Source of the DNA: Ziziphus jujuba
Lineage: Eukaryota; Streptophyta; Magnoliopsida; Rosales; Rhamnaceae
Length of the DNA stretch: 64,000 bases
NCBI RefSeq assembly: GCF_031755915.1
Contig: NC_083386.1
Location: 5,025,501-5,089,500, forward strand
Direction: 5' to 3'
Under the pieces are notes generated by a model that ran no database searches, was not told the origin of the DNA, and saw only the letters and a program-made list of their open reading frames with translations. This document shows positions 12,339-23,600 of this stretch, piece by piece (positions within the stretch are counted from its first letter, which is position 1; every line of letters starts with the position of its first letter). The position numbers were made by a program, and so were the translations under genes.

Positions 12339-13685
12339 CTAGCCTAGTGAAAGCACTTTATTCAGACCTTGACCATTGCTTTTTAAACTTCCACAACATG
12401 TTTTTCTCACACTTTATCATTTTTCTTTTCTCAAGTACGCATAAATAAGGATTAAGGATGAAACATCAATAAAAACACAAGTAGTATCAATTAATTACTT
12501 TCCATTATGACAAACAAAATATTGAAGATGCGATAAAATCCATTCAAAACTAGTATCTCAACCTAACCAAAAAGCATTAAATTTTTCCTATGTATAAAAC
12601 TAATTGATATCAGTTCGACAAATAAACATCTTGTCCAATACCACAAGGTAGATAATCCTTAACTCCAACATTAATATTTAATATTCTTGATAATTATAAG
12701 GGAAATTTCCAGTTGGATCATTAATATCTTGTAAGTGAGATATTCTGAACAGGCTTAATGTAGAAAAATGGAATAGACCTTACAATTTTAAATTAAAGTG
12801 ATCATCATCTTCTGTCATCAATATGTATCTGCATTACCCAAGAACTGAAATCATGATTAAATATTCTATCAGGTTAAATATAATCAAAATATATTCCAAG
12901 TATATATGTTTTTCATTAATAATAATAATTAATAAATTTATCCATCAAAATAAGAATAATAATAATAAAAAAATTTGTGTAAAGCTAATTTTAATATACT
13001 TTTAGTTTCAGATTATACTCTTTCAGCCAGATTTCTCGAGGGCTAGAGGTCCCAATGAGCCATTAATCTCCACAGCAACCTACTATGTTTTGACAAGATA
13101 AAAAAATGAAGTCCACAAATAAACCATGAATTGTTTCTCAAAAAAATCTTATATCCCGTGAAACAAAAAAAAAAAAAACGAGGAAAAAAAATATAAAACT
13201 AATGGTTATGATATATGTAGTTTGTGCGTTAAAAGTAAAAAAAAAAAAAAAAAAAATGAAGAAAGACTTTTTCACCAACTAAAATACAAGAGGAAAGCCT
13301 TCATAATTGTAAGAACTATTTGCTTCCCTTTTGAAAAAGTCCATTTTCTTTGACTTTTCCAAAAAGGCCATAGCATAAGGCAGAAATTTCACATAAAAAT
13401 TAAAGGTCATTCTTCCTCAGTTTCCAATTGTACAATTCAAAAACCAACATCTCATTCTTTTTAGTAATCATCTCCAACTGGATTAAAAAATAGTGGTTAA
13501 CCTCCACTTGATCATAAAATATATTAAAATTAGCTAAGAATGTAAGATTCATATTCAAATATATTAAATAAATAATAATAAGTATAAAAGAAATAGTGAG
13601 TTTGGACTTTGGACGTTTGAAGTTCAAAAGCAAACATTAAAAATTGAAATTTCAAAAACAATAAAAAAAATAATTATTTTCTGTT

Positions 13686-13724
<39 letters not shown>

Positions 13725-13758
13725 AAAAAGACATCACTGCACTCTTTACCTTTCCAAG
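12339..13758 (-). other. Non-coding part of a tandem NLR unit (copy a)
   Basis: No gene. The sequence matches, with substitutions and indels, the flanks beside the LRR remnants at 28.2-29.3, 30.4-31.3, 57.6-58.8 and 60.0-61.9 kb. Shared blocks include GACCATTG..TTTAAACTTCC, a CCAGATTTC.CGAGG block with AATGAGCC, and TGGTTAATCTCCACTTGATCATA. Its own LRR exon is not present. (TA)n at 13689-13721. Confidence 0.65.
13689..13721. repeat. (TA)n microsatellite
   Basis: About 16 TA units. Confidence 0.9.
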
Positions 13759-14984
13759 GATGTTTGGTATGCTGGACAGATCTGGATCGGACATTATATA
13801 ATAGTGCAGTATAATATTTAGTATAGTTTTGGACTGAATGGTGGACTATTTATCCTATATTTGATGTAGGATCGGATTGGATTGAACTATTTTGTAATTA
13901 TATTTTTTATTTTTTTAAAAAATAAAAAATTTAAAAGTTATATTTATATTTAAAAATATATTATATTTAATTAAAGTTGTAAATTTATATATTTATATGC
14001 ACATGCAAAATATGCAAATTTTTTGTGTACACCCACAAATTATATTAATATATAATTTTAGAAATAACTTAAAATTAACTTATAATATAGTATTCCATAA
14101 ATAACAATTAATTAAAAATAAACATAATTTAATGTTATTCATAAGACAATTGAATTTTTTTTACACCCATAAATTATGTTAATATATTGTTTTCAAAACC
14201 AATTAAAATAAAATTATAGTATGGTAAATCATAAATAATAATTATCTACCAAAAAAAAAAATAGTTAACACTATATTTAATTAAGAAGTTGTTGATAACA
14301 TAAGAATATCCATCTCCACTTCATACATATATATATGGATTTCACATGTAGTTTTACTTGTAACAAGTACTGCATATATATAACTATATTGGATTTTACA
14401 AGGATAATCTATTTGTAAAATAAATAAGTAAATACACCCATTGATAACAATCCAAATAAACAACATAATATAAAACTATTATGCCACCCGTTATTCAATT
14501 GAACACGTGTATGTATGGTGTTATTTTGTATTGGATTTGTCTCATTACGATTCCTCATCATTTGTTCTACATACTCAACATATGCAATTTCAGCTTCCTA
14601 GGTTGTATTATATGCTTGATATAAATTATTTCTAAATCTTTGGCCTTGTTGATGACATTCAGACTAAGAATTATTTATCCCTGGTTGTCTACCTTTAAAC
14701 ACAACATAAACTCTTATCTTTGCCATTTAATATTCTTGCATATAATAATAAATTATAATATAATATAATAATACAATTAAATAAAATTACAATTAACCAA
14801 ATCAATCAAGCGCATGTTAATATTCTAAAACATAACACATAATCATAAAATTATCCTTACATGCATAATTAGAAACAAACATCCACTACTATCCAACATA
14901 TGTTCATAAATTTCAAACCCAATTGTTCATAATTGTCATCCTCTCATACATAGACATATATATATAATCCACAACATTACTAAT
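13759..14984. other. Probable left non-coding part of the Harbinger element
   Basis: AT-rich, no open frame of note. GGATGTTTGGTATGCTGGA at 13759 resembles PIF/Harbinger terminal repeats, but no inverted partner was found to the right, so the boundary is a guess. Confidence 0.3.
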
Positions 14985-16001
14985 TTAGTTATCTAAAAAT
15001 CCACTAACAAATTCAGTATTCCCCGCGTATGCTTTAATGACCTTAAAAACCTCTATATTCGATGCATCCATTCTCATTGCCTTAGAGATTTTAATGTTGT
15101 CACCAGCAGAGAATCCTAATATGTCAAGCTCTACAGCTAAATATTGTAGATAACTGACCTCAGATTTGTTTAACTTTGCAGCTAATTTATCAAACAATTT
15201 CTCTGTTGTATTGCCTAACCCAGTTACAATGTTATCGTCCTTCAATCTAGATTTCCTCTTACCTTTTGATTGGAATTGTATAGATGGTTCACTACCTGTT
15301 TGATTCACAGACATTGGAGAACACACATCATCAAGTTGTTCATTTACAGAGTCCAAATTTATTTCATTAATCATATCAGTTGGAGTTTATGCTCCATGTC
15401 CGGTTGTCTGATCTTTCCCAAAAATATTAGAAAGTCTTTCATACATAGGAAAAAGGTTTACGTATTCAACCTTTTGCACTTGGGTTACTTTAAAACAAAG
15501 AAACACAATGTTTAGCTAAGGAAAAAAGAGTAGTTACAACGTTTAGCTAAGAAAAAAAAAAAGCAGTTCAGACATGATGGAAAAACAAAATGTTAGATAA
15601 CAAACCAAAGATTCAATTAACATATATTTCCGAAAAATATTCAAAACCTATACATATGCTTTTCAAACTTCTTCACTGTCAACCTCCACACATTTAAGAG
15701 AGTCATTATATCCAAATCCACTTTTGTTTAGCATATCGTATATTATATCATATTGTTTCTTCCACTTTCTCATCTTTGACTCAATATGTGGATTTGCTCA
15801 CAGTCTAAAGTTAGGACACATCTCAAATAGTTGCCTCTCAATCATAGTAAATATGCCAGGTTTAAATGATCCTATATCACAACGTTGCCCACTAGATACA
15901 GCTTCATCTAAAATAATAAACAAAGCCTCTTCCTCACATTGACTCTATGTACGCCTATATTCACCACCCCTATTATTGTTACTACTACCTTTAGCTTCCA
16001 T
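14985..16001 (-). pseudogene. PIF/Harbinger ORF1, Myb/SANT-like protein, broken
   Basis: From ATG 16001 the minus strand reads a Myb/SANT-like (trihelix) DNA-binding region: SQCEEEALFIILDEAV, FKPGIFTMIERQLFEMCPNF, ANPHIESKMRKWKKQYDIIYDML. The C-terminal part (14985-15374) is Lys- and Ser-rich and then helical. This partner protein works with the Harbinger transposase at the element ends. Two in-frame stops lie in the domain: a TAG where the first conserved Trp is expected, and a TGA before ANPHIESK. The join to 15374 also needs a frame change or an intron. It sits downstream of, and on the same strand as, the transposase remnant, as in a two-gene Harbinger element. The function follows from family resemblance; this copy is dead. 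Confidence 0.75.
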
Positions 16002-16179
16002 TGATATTCATGTAAAAATTGCAAGATTCCAACAATACCATAACAAGAAGCAAACAAATATAATAAGAACCTCATATGTTATATTTAATATAATTTGGTC
16101 TTCATACAAATTATACAAAAGATGTAACAAACAACATAAAATAAAGTAGTTACAACATTATATAAAATAGAAAAATCAA

Positions 16180-17908
16180 CTATTGACCACGATGACTTCT
16201 CCACTCATCAAACATTTACTTAGCTAACTCATCTCTCCAGTTAGTCCATTGATTCGAGGAACCAATTGATCCTATAATATCCTCCTCCCCACTTATGTCA
16301 ACATCGTTCCTCATATCAAACTGAGCTTCTCCAGGATCAAGTGTCATTTCTCTCTTAATAAGATTATGTATAAGACAATATGCAGTAATTATCTTAATTT
16401 GTGTGAAAATTGGATAGAATAATGGACTTCTTAAAATTACGTATTGCATTTTAAGAACCGCAAAACATCTTTCTATGAAATTTCTAGTAGATGCATGCTT
16501 CATGTTGAAATACTCTTCATGATTTATAGGTGCGCAACCATCTCTCCATTCAAAAAAAGTGATATCTTCTTGTGACAGCCCAGACCACCCGCATGTAGAT
16601 ATTGTCCTCTTTAGGCCTAGGGAATCCTCTTACAACCCAACCCTCAAGGTTTTAAAATGCGTCTACAAGGAAAAGATATCCATAAGCTTATAAGTTATGC
16701 TTCATTCCCCTTTCCAACCGATGTGGGACTTCATAATTCTCCCCCCTGGGGCCCAGCATCCTTGCTGGCACACCGATCTGGGTCCGACTCTGATACCATC
16801 TGTGATAGCCCAGACCATCCGCATGTAGATATTGTCCTCTTTGGGCCTGAAAAATCCTCTTACAACCCAGCCCTCAAGGTTTTAAAATGCGTCTATAAGG
16901 AAAAGTTATCCACACGCTTATAAGCCATGCTTTGTTCCCCTTTCCAACTGATGTGGGACTTCATAATCTTCCCTTATATGGTGCAAGAAATCCTTCACCA
17001 TTAATGTAACCAGCATCCACTAAATAATAACAATCTAAGACAAGAAAATAGCTCCTATTAGATTATGTAATCTCAGTCTACTACAATATAAAATTGTAGG
17101 ATTGATCTTACCGGTGGGTATTTTTAATCCATTTGACCTATGTAATGCATCTCGAAGTATTCTTGAGTCTGAAGTGGAACCTTCCTAACCCGGTAATACA
17201 AATATGAATTCCATATTTGGGTTACATGCACCTAAGACATTTGTGACTATTTCACCCTTTCTTGTTTGATATCTTGGCTTATCGATTTCTGATACATTAC
17301 CCTTAATATAAGTTCCATCTAAGGCTCCCAAACAATTCTATGTCATAAACAAAATTAGTCACATCAAATAATGCTACAAATATCTACTAATTAAAAATAG
17401 TAATCAAACTAATCAATAAACATACCTTAAAAATTTTCCATCTATCACCGAACAATTATCTGACATAGGTTCAGGATACCTCAACAAATTCCCATGAAAG
17501 CGTAACACTCCATTCAACATTGAATTGAAATATCTACTAATTGTTTCCCCCGATCTATAGAATCTGCTGATAATTGTACGGTTTTTTTGTATGATGAGCA
17601 ATTACATACAAAAATATGCACACTAGCTCTTCCAATGTAACAGCACCATTTCTTTTAACATATCCATCATAGTATAATAACTGACATAAAATACCAAATG
17701 TTCCCCTATCCATCTTAAGTTGATTAATACAATTAACATCATTGTCCAAAAAACTATTTAGAAAAGACGAACGCAATTCTGCACTCCTAATTATTCGATT
17801 CCTAACACCTCTATCATTTCTCATTCGCAATGCTACATACATGTACATAAACACGACAACCATAAAACACATACAAAAATATTCTAATTCGATATCATTT
17901 GGATACAA
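16180..17908 (-). pseudogene. PIF/Harbinger transposase (DDE), broken
   Basis: The minus strand shows an N-terminal helix-rich region (RGTFGILCQLLYYDGYV, LEELVCIFLYVIAH), then RSGETISRYFNSML, the first catalytic Asp in CLGALDGTYI (about 17330), VLPG*EGSTSDSRIL, the second Asp in YYLVDAGYINGEGF (about 17010) and the Glu in RNFIERCFAVLK (about 16470). This DDE enzyme cuts and pastes Harbinger elements. Damage: a frameshift in an A run near 17585, a TAG in place of the Trp of LPGWEG, a TRIM inserted between the second Asp and the Glu (16571-16965), and a TAA after RDELAK near 16214. The gene is thus inactive, and sequence past 16214 is only readable to a stop at 16182. Confidence 0.87.
16571..16965 (-). 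mobile_element. TRIM (miniature LTR retrotransposon), two LTRs
   Basis: Two 165 bp LTRs (16571-16735 and 16801-16965), each TGTGAYAGCCCAGACC...GTGGGACTTCATA on plus, enclose only 65 bp. That internal part has a polypurine tract (CCCCCCTGGGG side) and a PBS (ACTCTGATACCA, 16787-16798) which put it on the minus strand. ATCTT flanks both ends (16564-16568 and 16966-16970), with two extra bases CT on the left. It carries no protein and must rely on other elements. It splits the Harbinger transposase. Confidence 0.9.
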
Positions 17909-19953
17909 AAAATGAAAAAAAAAATAGATATATATATATATATATATATGTAAAGCACATCACATAAGGCATAGACAAACAATTTACATAAGGCATAGAC
18001 AAACAGTTTAACAAAAATAGAACATGTAGCATGTACAAGCTTTTTTAAAATAGTGCAATAAAAGACGAAACAACATTGCAACCATTATTAAATAACAATA
18101 TAATTCCCTCACGAAGTCATTATATGTTACACGGTCTTCACCTTTTCTAGAAAGAGTAACTGGTTTCTATGCACTTCATACTTATATTTGTATATATACC
18201 TTCTTTAGAAGCATCATATTTGGAAGGTAAAAACGTAAAGATTTTTTTTTTAGACAAAAAAAAAAACATTGGATGAATAAAGAATGAGCAAGGATGCTCT
18301 AAGCTCTTGTTGTATAAATGAAAAGTAATAAAAATATTAATAATTGTAATAAAAGCAATAATGGAAACAAATAAATATTTTACTTTAAACCATTTATTCT
18401 TTCTAGAGAAGGGTGAATATAAGAATATATGTATGAAGTGGCTCTGGTTATTTGGAATGTTTTTATTTTAGTTGGTTTAAGGATGGTCATGGCTTGTCAC
18501 AATAATCCATCATGATCTGTTTTCTTTGATTAATTCTTTATGGAAATTATATGTTATCCGTGCCAACAAACCCCAAAATTAAGGACCAAAAGAAAAAAAA
18601 AATACAAACAATCATTCCTTTTTTTTATATATTTGTTTAATTACTTACAAACATCTTCATTTGTTAAATTTATTTCACTTTCATCCATCTTTTTTGAATA
18701 TGAGATGCCTATTAAATGTGGTAATAAGGAGAATTCCCAATTTGATTTTACCATAGGCTTAGGACATAAAAAACGGCTTCTTTATTTTTTTGATAATATA
18801 CAACTATATACATCCATCCACCCCCACCAGGTGTCTCAAACCATGCCAGTCTCACATGACAAAAACAATATATAAAATGTAGTTTTGCTGTAGTAGAAAT
18901 TCAAGAGCACCATGGCAAATAAAAGTAAAATCTCTTACCATCACTCCGAAAACCATATATGCACTATTCTAAAAGACTTTGCAAAAAAAAAGAACAAATC
19001 CAAGAAATTATGTGATTAAACTGTGCAGCACATAGCAGTACAATTATACAAACGATCAATTTGCTAAATATATGCATAGTGATTGCTAGTAATATGTTGG
19101 TATGCGCATTTCTATGAAATTTTTTGCTCCATATGCTAATCTAAATGCAATTTTGTTTTCATAGTATTTCAACTCGTCTCACAAAGTTCCTTCAAAGAAA
19201 AGAAGCTACCATCAATTATTTCAAGCGAAAACTCAACCATCTCAGACAGATTAACAGATCTGGTAAACTGAAGTTCAAAGTTGATCTAACCAGCAGTCAA
19301 CAAAGAACATGTAGTTCTAACCCAAGTAAATGAAGATTGCATAATAAAAGAAAATAAATTCTTCAAAATCTCCTGAACAATCAGGACTAATGCATCCCTA
19401 GACACATGGTTTGTGGTAATCAAAATAAGTCACTCAAATTGCTAATTCATAGTGATATCATCACTTAAAGCAAACTGGTTGAATGCATAATCATTTATCC
19501 TCACCAACTACGGAAAGAATCAATCTCAATTGAATTTCAGAAAATGACAAATGGCAAAACAGCTTTTTTTCAAACGGGAATTTAGTCAACACCATTCAAG
19601 GTATTCCTATCTCTATGACATTTCTTGCAACCTACATACTATTTATCCTCATCATTTATGAAAAAGTAGTCAACAAAACCAAAATAATCTTTCAGTTTGC
19701 TATCAAGTCACAAAAGCTTTTTCATATAAATCCACCATTCTTACATGTATCAAAGAAAAAACCGAGCATAACACAAAGCTAAGAAACACATTATTTCCAA
19801 AAACAAAATAGCTTACTCAGCCATCTCACATCTATCTACTAAGCACATATTTTATTTAGACAACACTTTCCATATCTGCGGTCAAGTGCAAAATCATATA
19901 CAGTGACCAAAATCTACAACGAAACTATCATCGTCCACCAGATAGAATTTACA
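17909..19953. other. No gene recognised
   Basis: AT-rich intergenic DNA, with a (TA)n run at about 17930-17950 and several A runs. Small open frames here show no family features. I could not find a Harbinger right end. Confidence 0.4.
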
Positions 19954-20481
19954 TGTGAAGTCCCACATCGGTTGGAAAGGAGAACGAAGCATGGCTTATA
20001 AGCGTGTGGATACCTTTCCGTTGTGGATGCATTTTAAACTCGTGAGGGCTGGGTAAGAGGATTCCTCAGTACCAAGGCAGACAATATTCACATGCGGGTG
20101 GACTGGGCTATTACAGTTGGTATCAAAGCTAGATCCAGATCAATGTGCCAACGAGGACACTAGGTCCCAAGGGGGGAGGATTGTGAAGTCCCACAATAGT
20201 TGGAAAGGGGAACGAAGCATAGCTTATAAGCGTGTGGATACCTTTCCCTTGTGGATGCATTTTAAAGCCGTGAGGGCTGGGTTGTAAGAGGATTCCTCAG
20301 TGCCAAAGCGAACAATATTCACATGCGGGTGGACTGGGCTATTACAGTTGTGAAGTCCTACATTGGCTAGAAAGAGGAATGAAACACTCCTTATAAGTGG
20401 GTGTGGATACCTTTCCCTTAAGAGGCCTTTTAAAACCTTGACGTAACACCCCGTCCTGAACCATGTCGGAATTTTTGCACG

Positions 20482-20721
20482 TTGACCGAGGTTGACTGTT
20501 GACCGTTGACCGAAAGGATCAAAAGTTGACTTTTTGACCCGGTTGGAATTCTAGATTGACTGAGGTACCGTTATGAAGTACACATTGGCACGAGTTCGTA
20601 GACTAGTAGCACGTTGAAAACGGAGCTACGGTTTGAAAGTTATGAGCAAAACAAGTTGAGGTCCAAACTGTCCAAGGGGTGCCGGAGTTGACTTTTTATT
20701 CATGCAAAGTTGAGCTTTGAC
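20482..20721 (+). promoter_or_regulatory. TTGAC (W-box core) array in BL-B
   Basis: TTGAC starts at 20482, 20492, 20499, 20506, 20526, 20534, 20556, 20688 and 20717, all on the plus strand; seven lie within 79 bp. Most continue with C or T, matching the W-box core bound by WRKY factors. Equal-base chance would give well under one in 79 bp. Binding is not shown. Confidence 0.65.
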
Positions 20722-21048
20722 TCATGCATGGTTGTAAAGTGTTCGTCGATACGAGTTCGTAGACTAGTGGCACGTTCAATTTGGACATGTGGTTTGAAAG
20801 TTATGGACCTGTAGAGTTTTTCAAATACTGTATTATTTTAATATTATTTTTGAATGTGTAACGATGTGCCACGTGTGACTTAATAAATGTGACCATGTGT
20901 CACCATAGTGAGAAGCCACATGTCAACCATGTGTAATATCATATTATTTTATTATTATTTTAAATAATAATATTATTATTTAATTATTTAATTATTTTTA
21001 TTTTATTTTATTTTATTTTTCTTTTTCTTTTTCTTTTTCTTTTCTTTT

Positions 21049-21061
21049 CCCCCACGTGGGG
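21049..21061. promoter_or_regulatory. G-box palindrome in BL-B
   Basis: CCCCCACGTGGGG, centred on CACGTG and placed beside a long pyrimidine tract. Matching palindromes occur in BL-A (6784-6793), BL-D (33937-33948) and BL-F (44954-44963). Confidence 0.55.
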
Positions 21062-21707
21062 AAAAAGGCCACGGGGCCCGATCCTTCTTCTTTTTCTTCT
21101 TCTTCCTTCTTCTTCTTTTCTTCTTCCTTTCCTTTCCTTTCTCCCTCTCGGCCTCACCGTCTTTTTAAATTCCAGCCACCCATTGCCCACACGCGCCGGC
21201 CAGTGATGATCGGAGGGAGGAGGCGAGCTTGGCCGCCAATTTTCACGGTCACCGGCCGCCGGACGCGCCCCGATCGGGCTGGAGAAGCCGCCGGCTGGAA
21301 AAATTTCTCTCTCCTCTTTTCTTATGTTTTCCGGCCAGCCCAGTCTAAATTAAACCTCCTCTCCCCCTATTTTGAGTCCTCTGAGTTCAAATATGGCCTC
21401 CAATCTTAAAAATTCGAAGCGGTTTGCGAGATACGAGGAATTGAAAATCGGTCGAAGCTTTCCAGCCAAATTTCGGCCACCTCCGGCGGAATTGGGGTCG
21501 ATGGAGATCGGATTTGTAATCCTCATCGCTCAAGCTTCGATTCGGTATATTATTCGACTATTTTGGATAACGTTTGTGTTTGACCCCAGGGTACCGGGTA
21601 TTATTTATCCGATTAAAATATTAATTTATTTGACTGTGTGTGGATTTTGTTCTAGGAGCACGGGTGAGTCATGGAATTGATCCCATGGTGGATCTTAGGT
21701 TAATTGC

Positions 21708-21727
21708 GTGCTCCAGGTGAGTGACCC
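21708..21727 (+). promoter_or_regulatory. Splice-donor-like conserved motif in BL-B
   Basis: GTGCTCCAGGTGAGTGACCC fits the plant donor consensus CAG|GTGAGT. It is kept in BL-A (about 6122-6141, minus), BL-C (32597-32616), BL-D (34604-34623), BL-E (39270-39289, minus) and BL-G (about 55500-55518, minus, partly changed). Confidence 0.4.
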
Positions 21728-22289
21728 ACCTTTAATAAATATTTTGGGATAATTAATTATATTTAATTGCTGTTAAATTGGTATCTGAAATTTTGCTCAT
21801 ATGGTGGAATTTAAATATAGTCGGAAAAAAATATTATTTTATATATATATGTTTACCCATTGATACTAAATGGAATTTTGGGTTACTAAGAATTTCCCGA
21901 ATATTATTTTATTATGGTTTAATTTATTTATTGTGCATGAGCAAAGTATATTTCAGTAATAATCGTACGTGGTTTAAGTGTTATTTTTCGGGCATAATTG
22001 GGTTAAATATTTTATGAAAATATTTGTTTAAGTTGGTGGTTTAATTTTATAAATTATGCCCGCGGTATTTCAATTGTTGAATCTCGTATTACGAGAAAAG
22101 ATATGGTTTTATTTGTTATCGATGTTTTCGTACCGGTTTGTTAAATAAAAATATGTGGGATGGTAAGTGTGAAATTTTGATATATTTCCCACGGTAATTT
22201 TGGAAAACGGTACAGTTGGTTTAATAACTATTTTAGACGCATTCACACAGTATTAGTGTTCTGGTATATGTATATGTGGTTCAGCGCGC

Positions 22290-22731
22290 AAGTATTATTA
22301 TTTCACCCGTGAGTTGCCACTGGACCGTGGGCAGGCAAGTTTGTTATTGGCCACAGCCGCCCCCCTCCTTGGCCGGGATGATGGTTTCAGCAGCGGTACT
22401 GTCGGGACGCCGAAGTGCCGTTTGCAAGTTTCTCTCTTTAATCTCCCCGCCAGTCGGTACTCAGGACGCTGGGTATCGGAGGGCATCACTGGTATATGGT
22501 GTAGTGCGTCAAGTATTATTATTTCACCCGTGAGTTGCCACTGGACCGTGGGCAGGCAAGTTTGTTATTGGCCACAGCCGCCCCCCTCCTTGGCCGGGAT
22601 GATGGTTTCAGCAGCGGTACTGTCGGGACGCCGAAGTGCCGTTTGCAAGTTTCTCTCTTTAATCTCCCCGCCAGTCGGTACTCAGGACGCTGGGTATCGG
22701 AGGGCATCACTGGTATATGGTGTAGTGCGTC
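22290..22731. repeat. 221 bp perfect tandem duplication
   Basis: Units 22290-22510 and 22511-22731 look identical base for base. They cover the GC-rich block of the LTR; other BL copies have one unit. Confidence 0.93.
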
Positions 22732-23600
22732 AAGTACAAATTTTTCGGATAGAAATTTCAAACCCCAAAGAGTACAAAATTAATTATTATAATTTATTGC
22801 AGTTTATTTATAATTGGGCTATTTATTTATTTATTTGTTGTTTATTAAATTATTTGGTCCATTGTTTTTCGAATATCGGGTTTTGTGAAAATGTTTTAAA
22901 AGGGGAACATTTCCAACGGAGTGAATAGTGAGGGTTTTGAGAGAAATTGTTACCTTAATTGTTTATTTATTTAATTGTTCGGTATTGATTAATTAAATCC
23001 CTTTATTTGGTATATTATTAATATTAAAGGTGTTTAGTAGATAGGGTCACTCACTGAGATGATTAGCATCTCACGCTCTTAAATTCCATTCCCCTAGGTT
23101 CAGGTTGGGAGACGTTGACCGTCCGGGGTGAGCCCAACGTCTCAGCTCGTTGCCGAAAGTCCAAGAAGTATTTATTCCTTTTTTTCCTCTTCATCTTGTA
23201 TTGTTTCCGTATCTGTCATTGTATTAATTCATATTTATTTGTATAATGCTCTGTATACTGTATTGGACGTGTAGTTATTATTTATGCACTGGGTTGCTGC
23301 TGTTATTATTTGAAGTGCTGAAATTTGTGGAATCAATCTGTAGTAATGTGGGAGGAATAAGGGGATGTTTTTAGAAGTGTGTTTTCAGTGCAGGTAATTT
23401 TTGGTTAGTCCTACCCTTAGGGGAGGTGCTGTCGGATTTTCCGTTGGAAGATTCGGTAGTATTTCCTTGGGATCAGAGCTTGTTTAGGGTTCCGGGGAGG
23501 AATTCTGGACGGGTCCTGACATTGAGGGCTGGTTGTAAGAGGATTCTCCAGGCCCAAAGAAGACAATATCTTATGTGGGTGGTCTGGGCTGTTACATACA

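Larger units (their letters stand above)
20442..23521 (+). mobile_element. BL-B, solo LTR
   Basis: 3080 bp, plus orientation, CGTAACACCCCGTCC (TG changed to CG) to GGACGGGTCCTGACA, with TTGA on both sides (20438-20441, 23522-23525). Reading from its start it has a TTGAC array, two diverged tandem repeats, a G-box palindrome with a pyrimidine tract, a donor-like CAG|GTGAGT, a GC-rich block (duplicated here), a hairpin, and a GGGAGGAATAAGG block near the end. No coding region; solo LTR inside a TRIM LTR. Confidence 0.92.
19954..23596 (+). mobile_element. TRIM with three LTRs, split by a BL solo LTR
   Basis: LTR 1 is 19954-20115, followed by PBS TGGTATCAAAGC (20118-20129), a 50 bp internal part with polypurine tract AAGGGGGGAGGAT, and LTR 2 at 20182-20346. 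Two bases later a third LTR starts (20349-20441), is interrupted by BL-B, and ends at 23596. TACA flanks the whole array (19950-19953 and 23597-23600). A three-LTR array within one TSD suggests unequal recombination with loss of one internal region. The third LTR is more diverged than the first two. Confidence 0.85.

Noticed and set aside
22276..22928. Open frame with an internal protein repeat
   Set aside because: It follows from the 221 bp DNA duplication in the LTR; not conserved in other copies.
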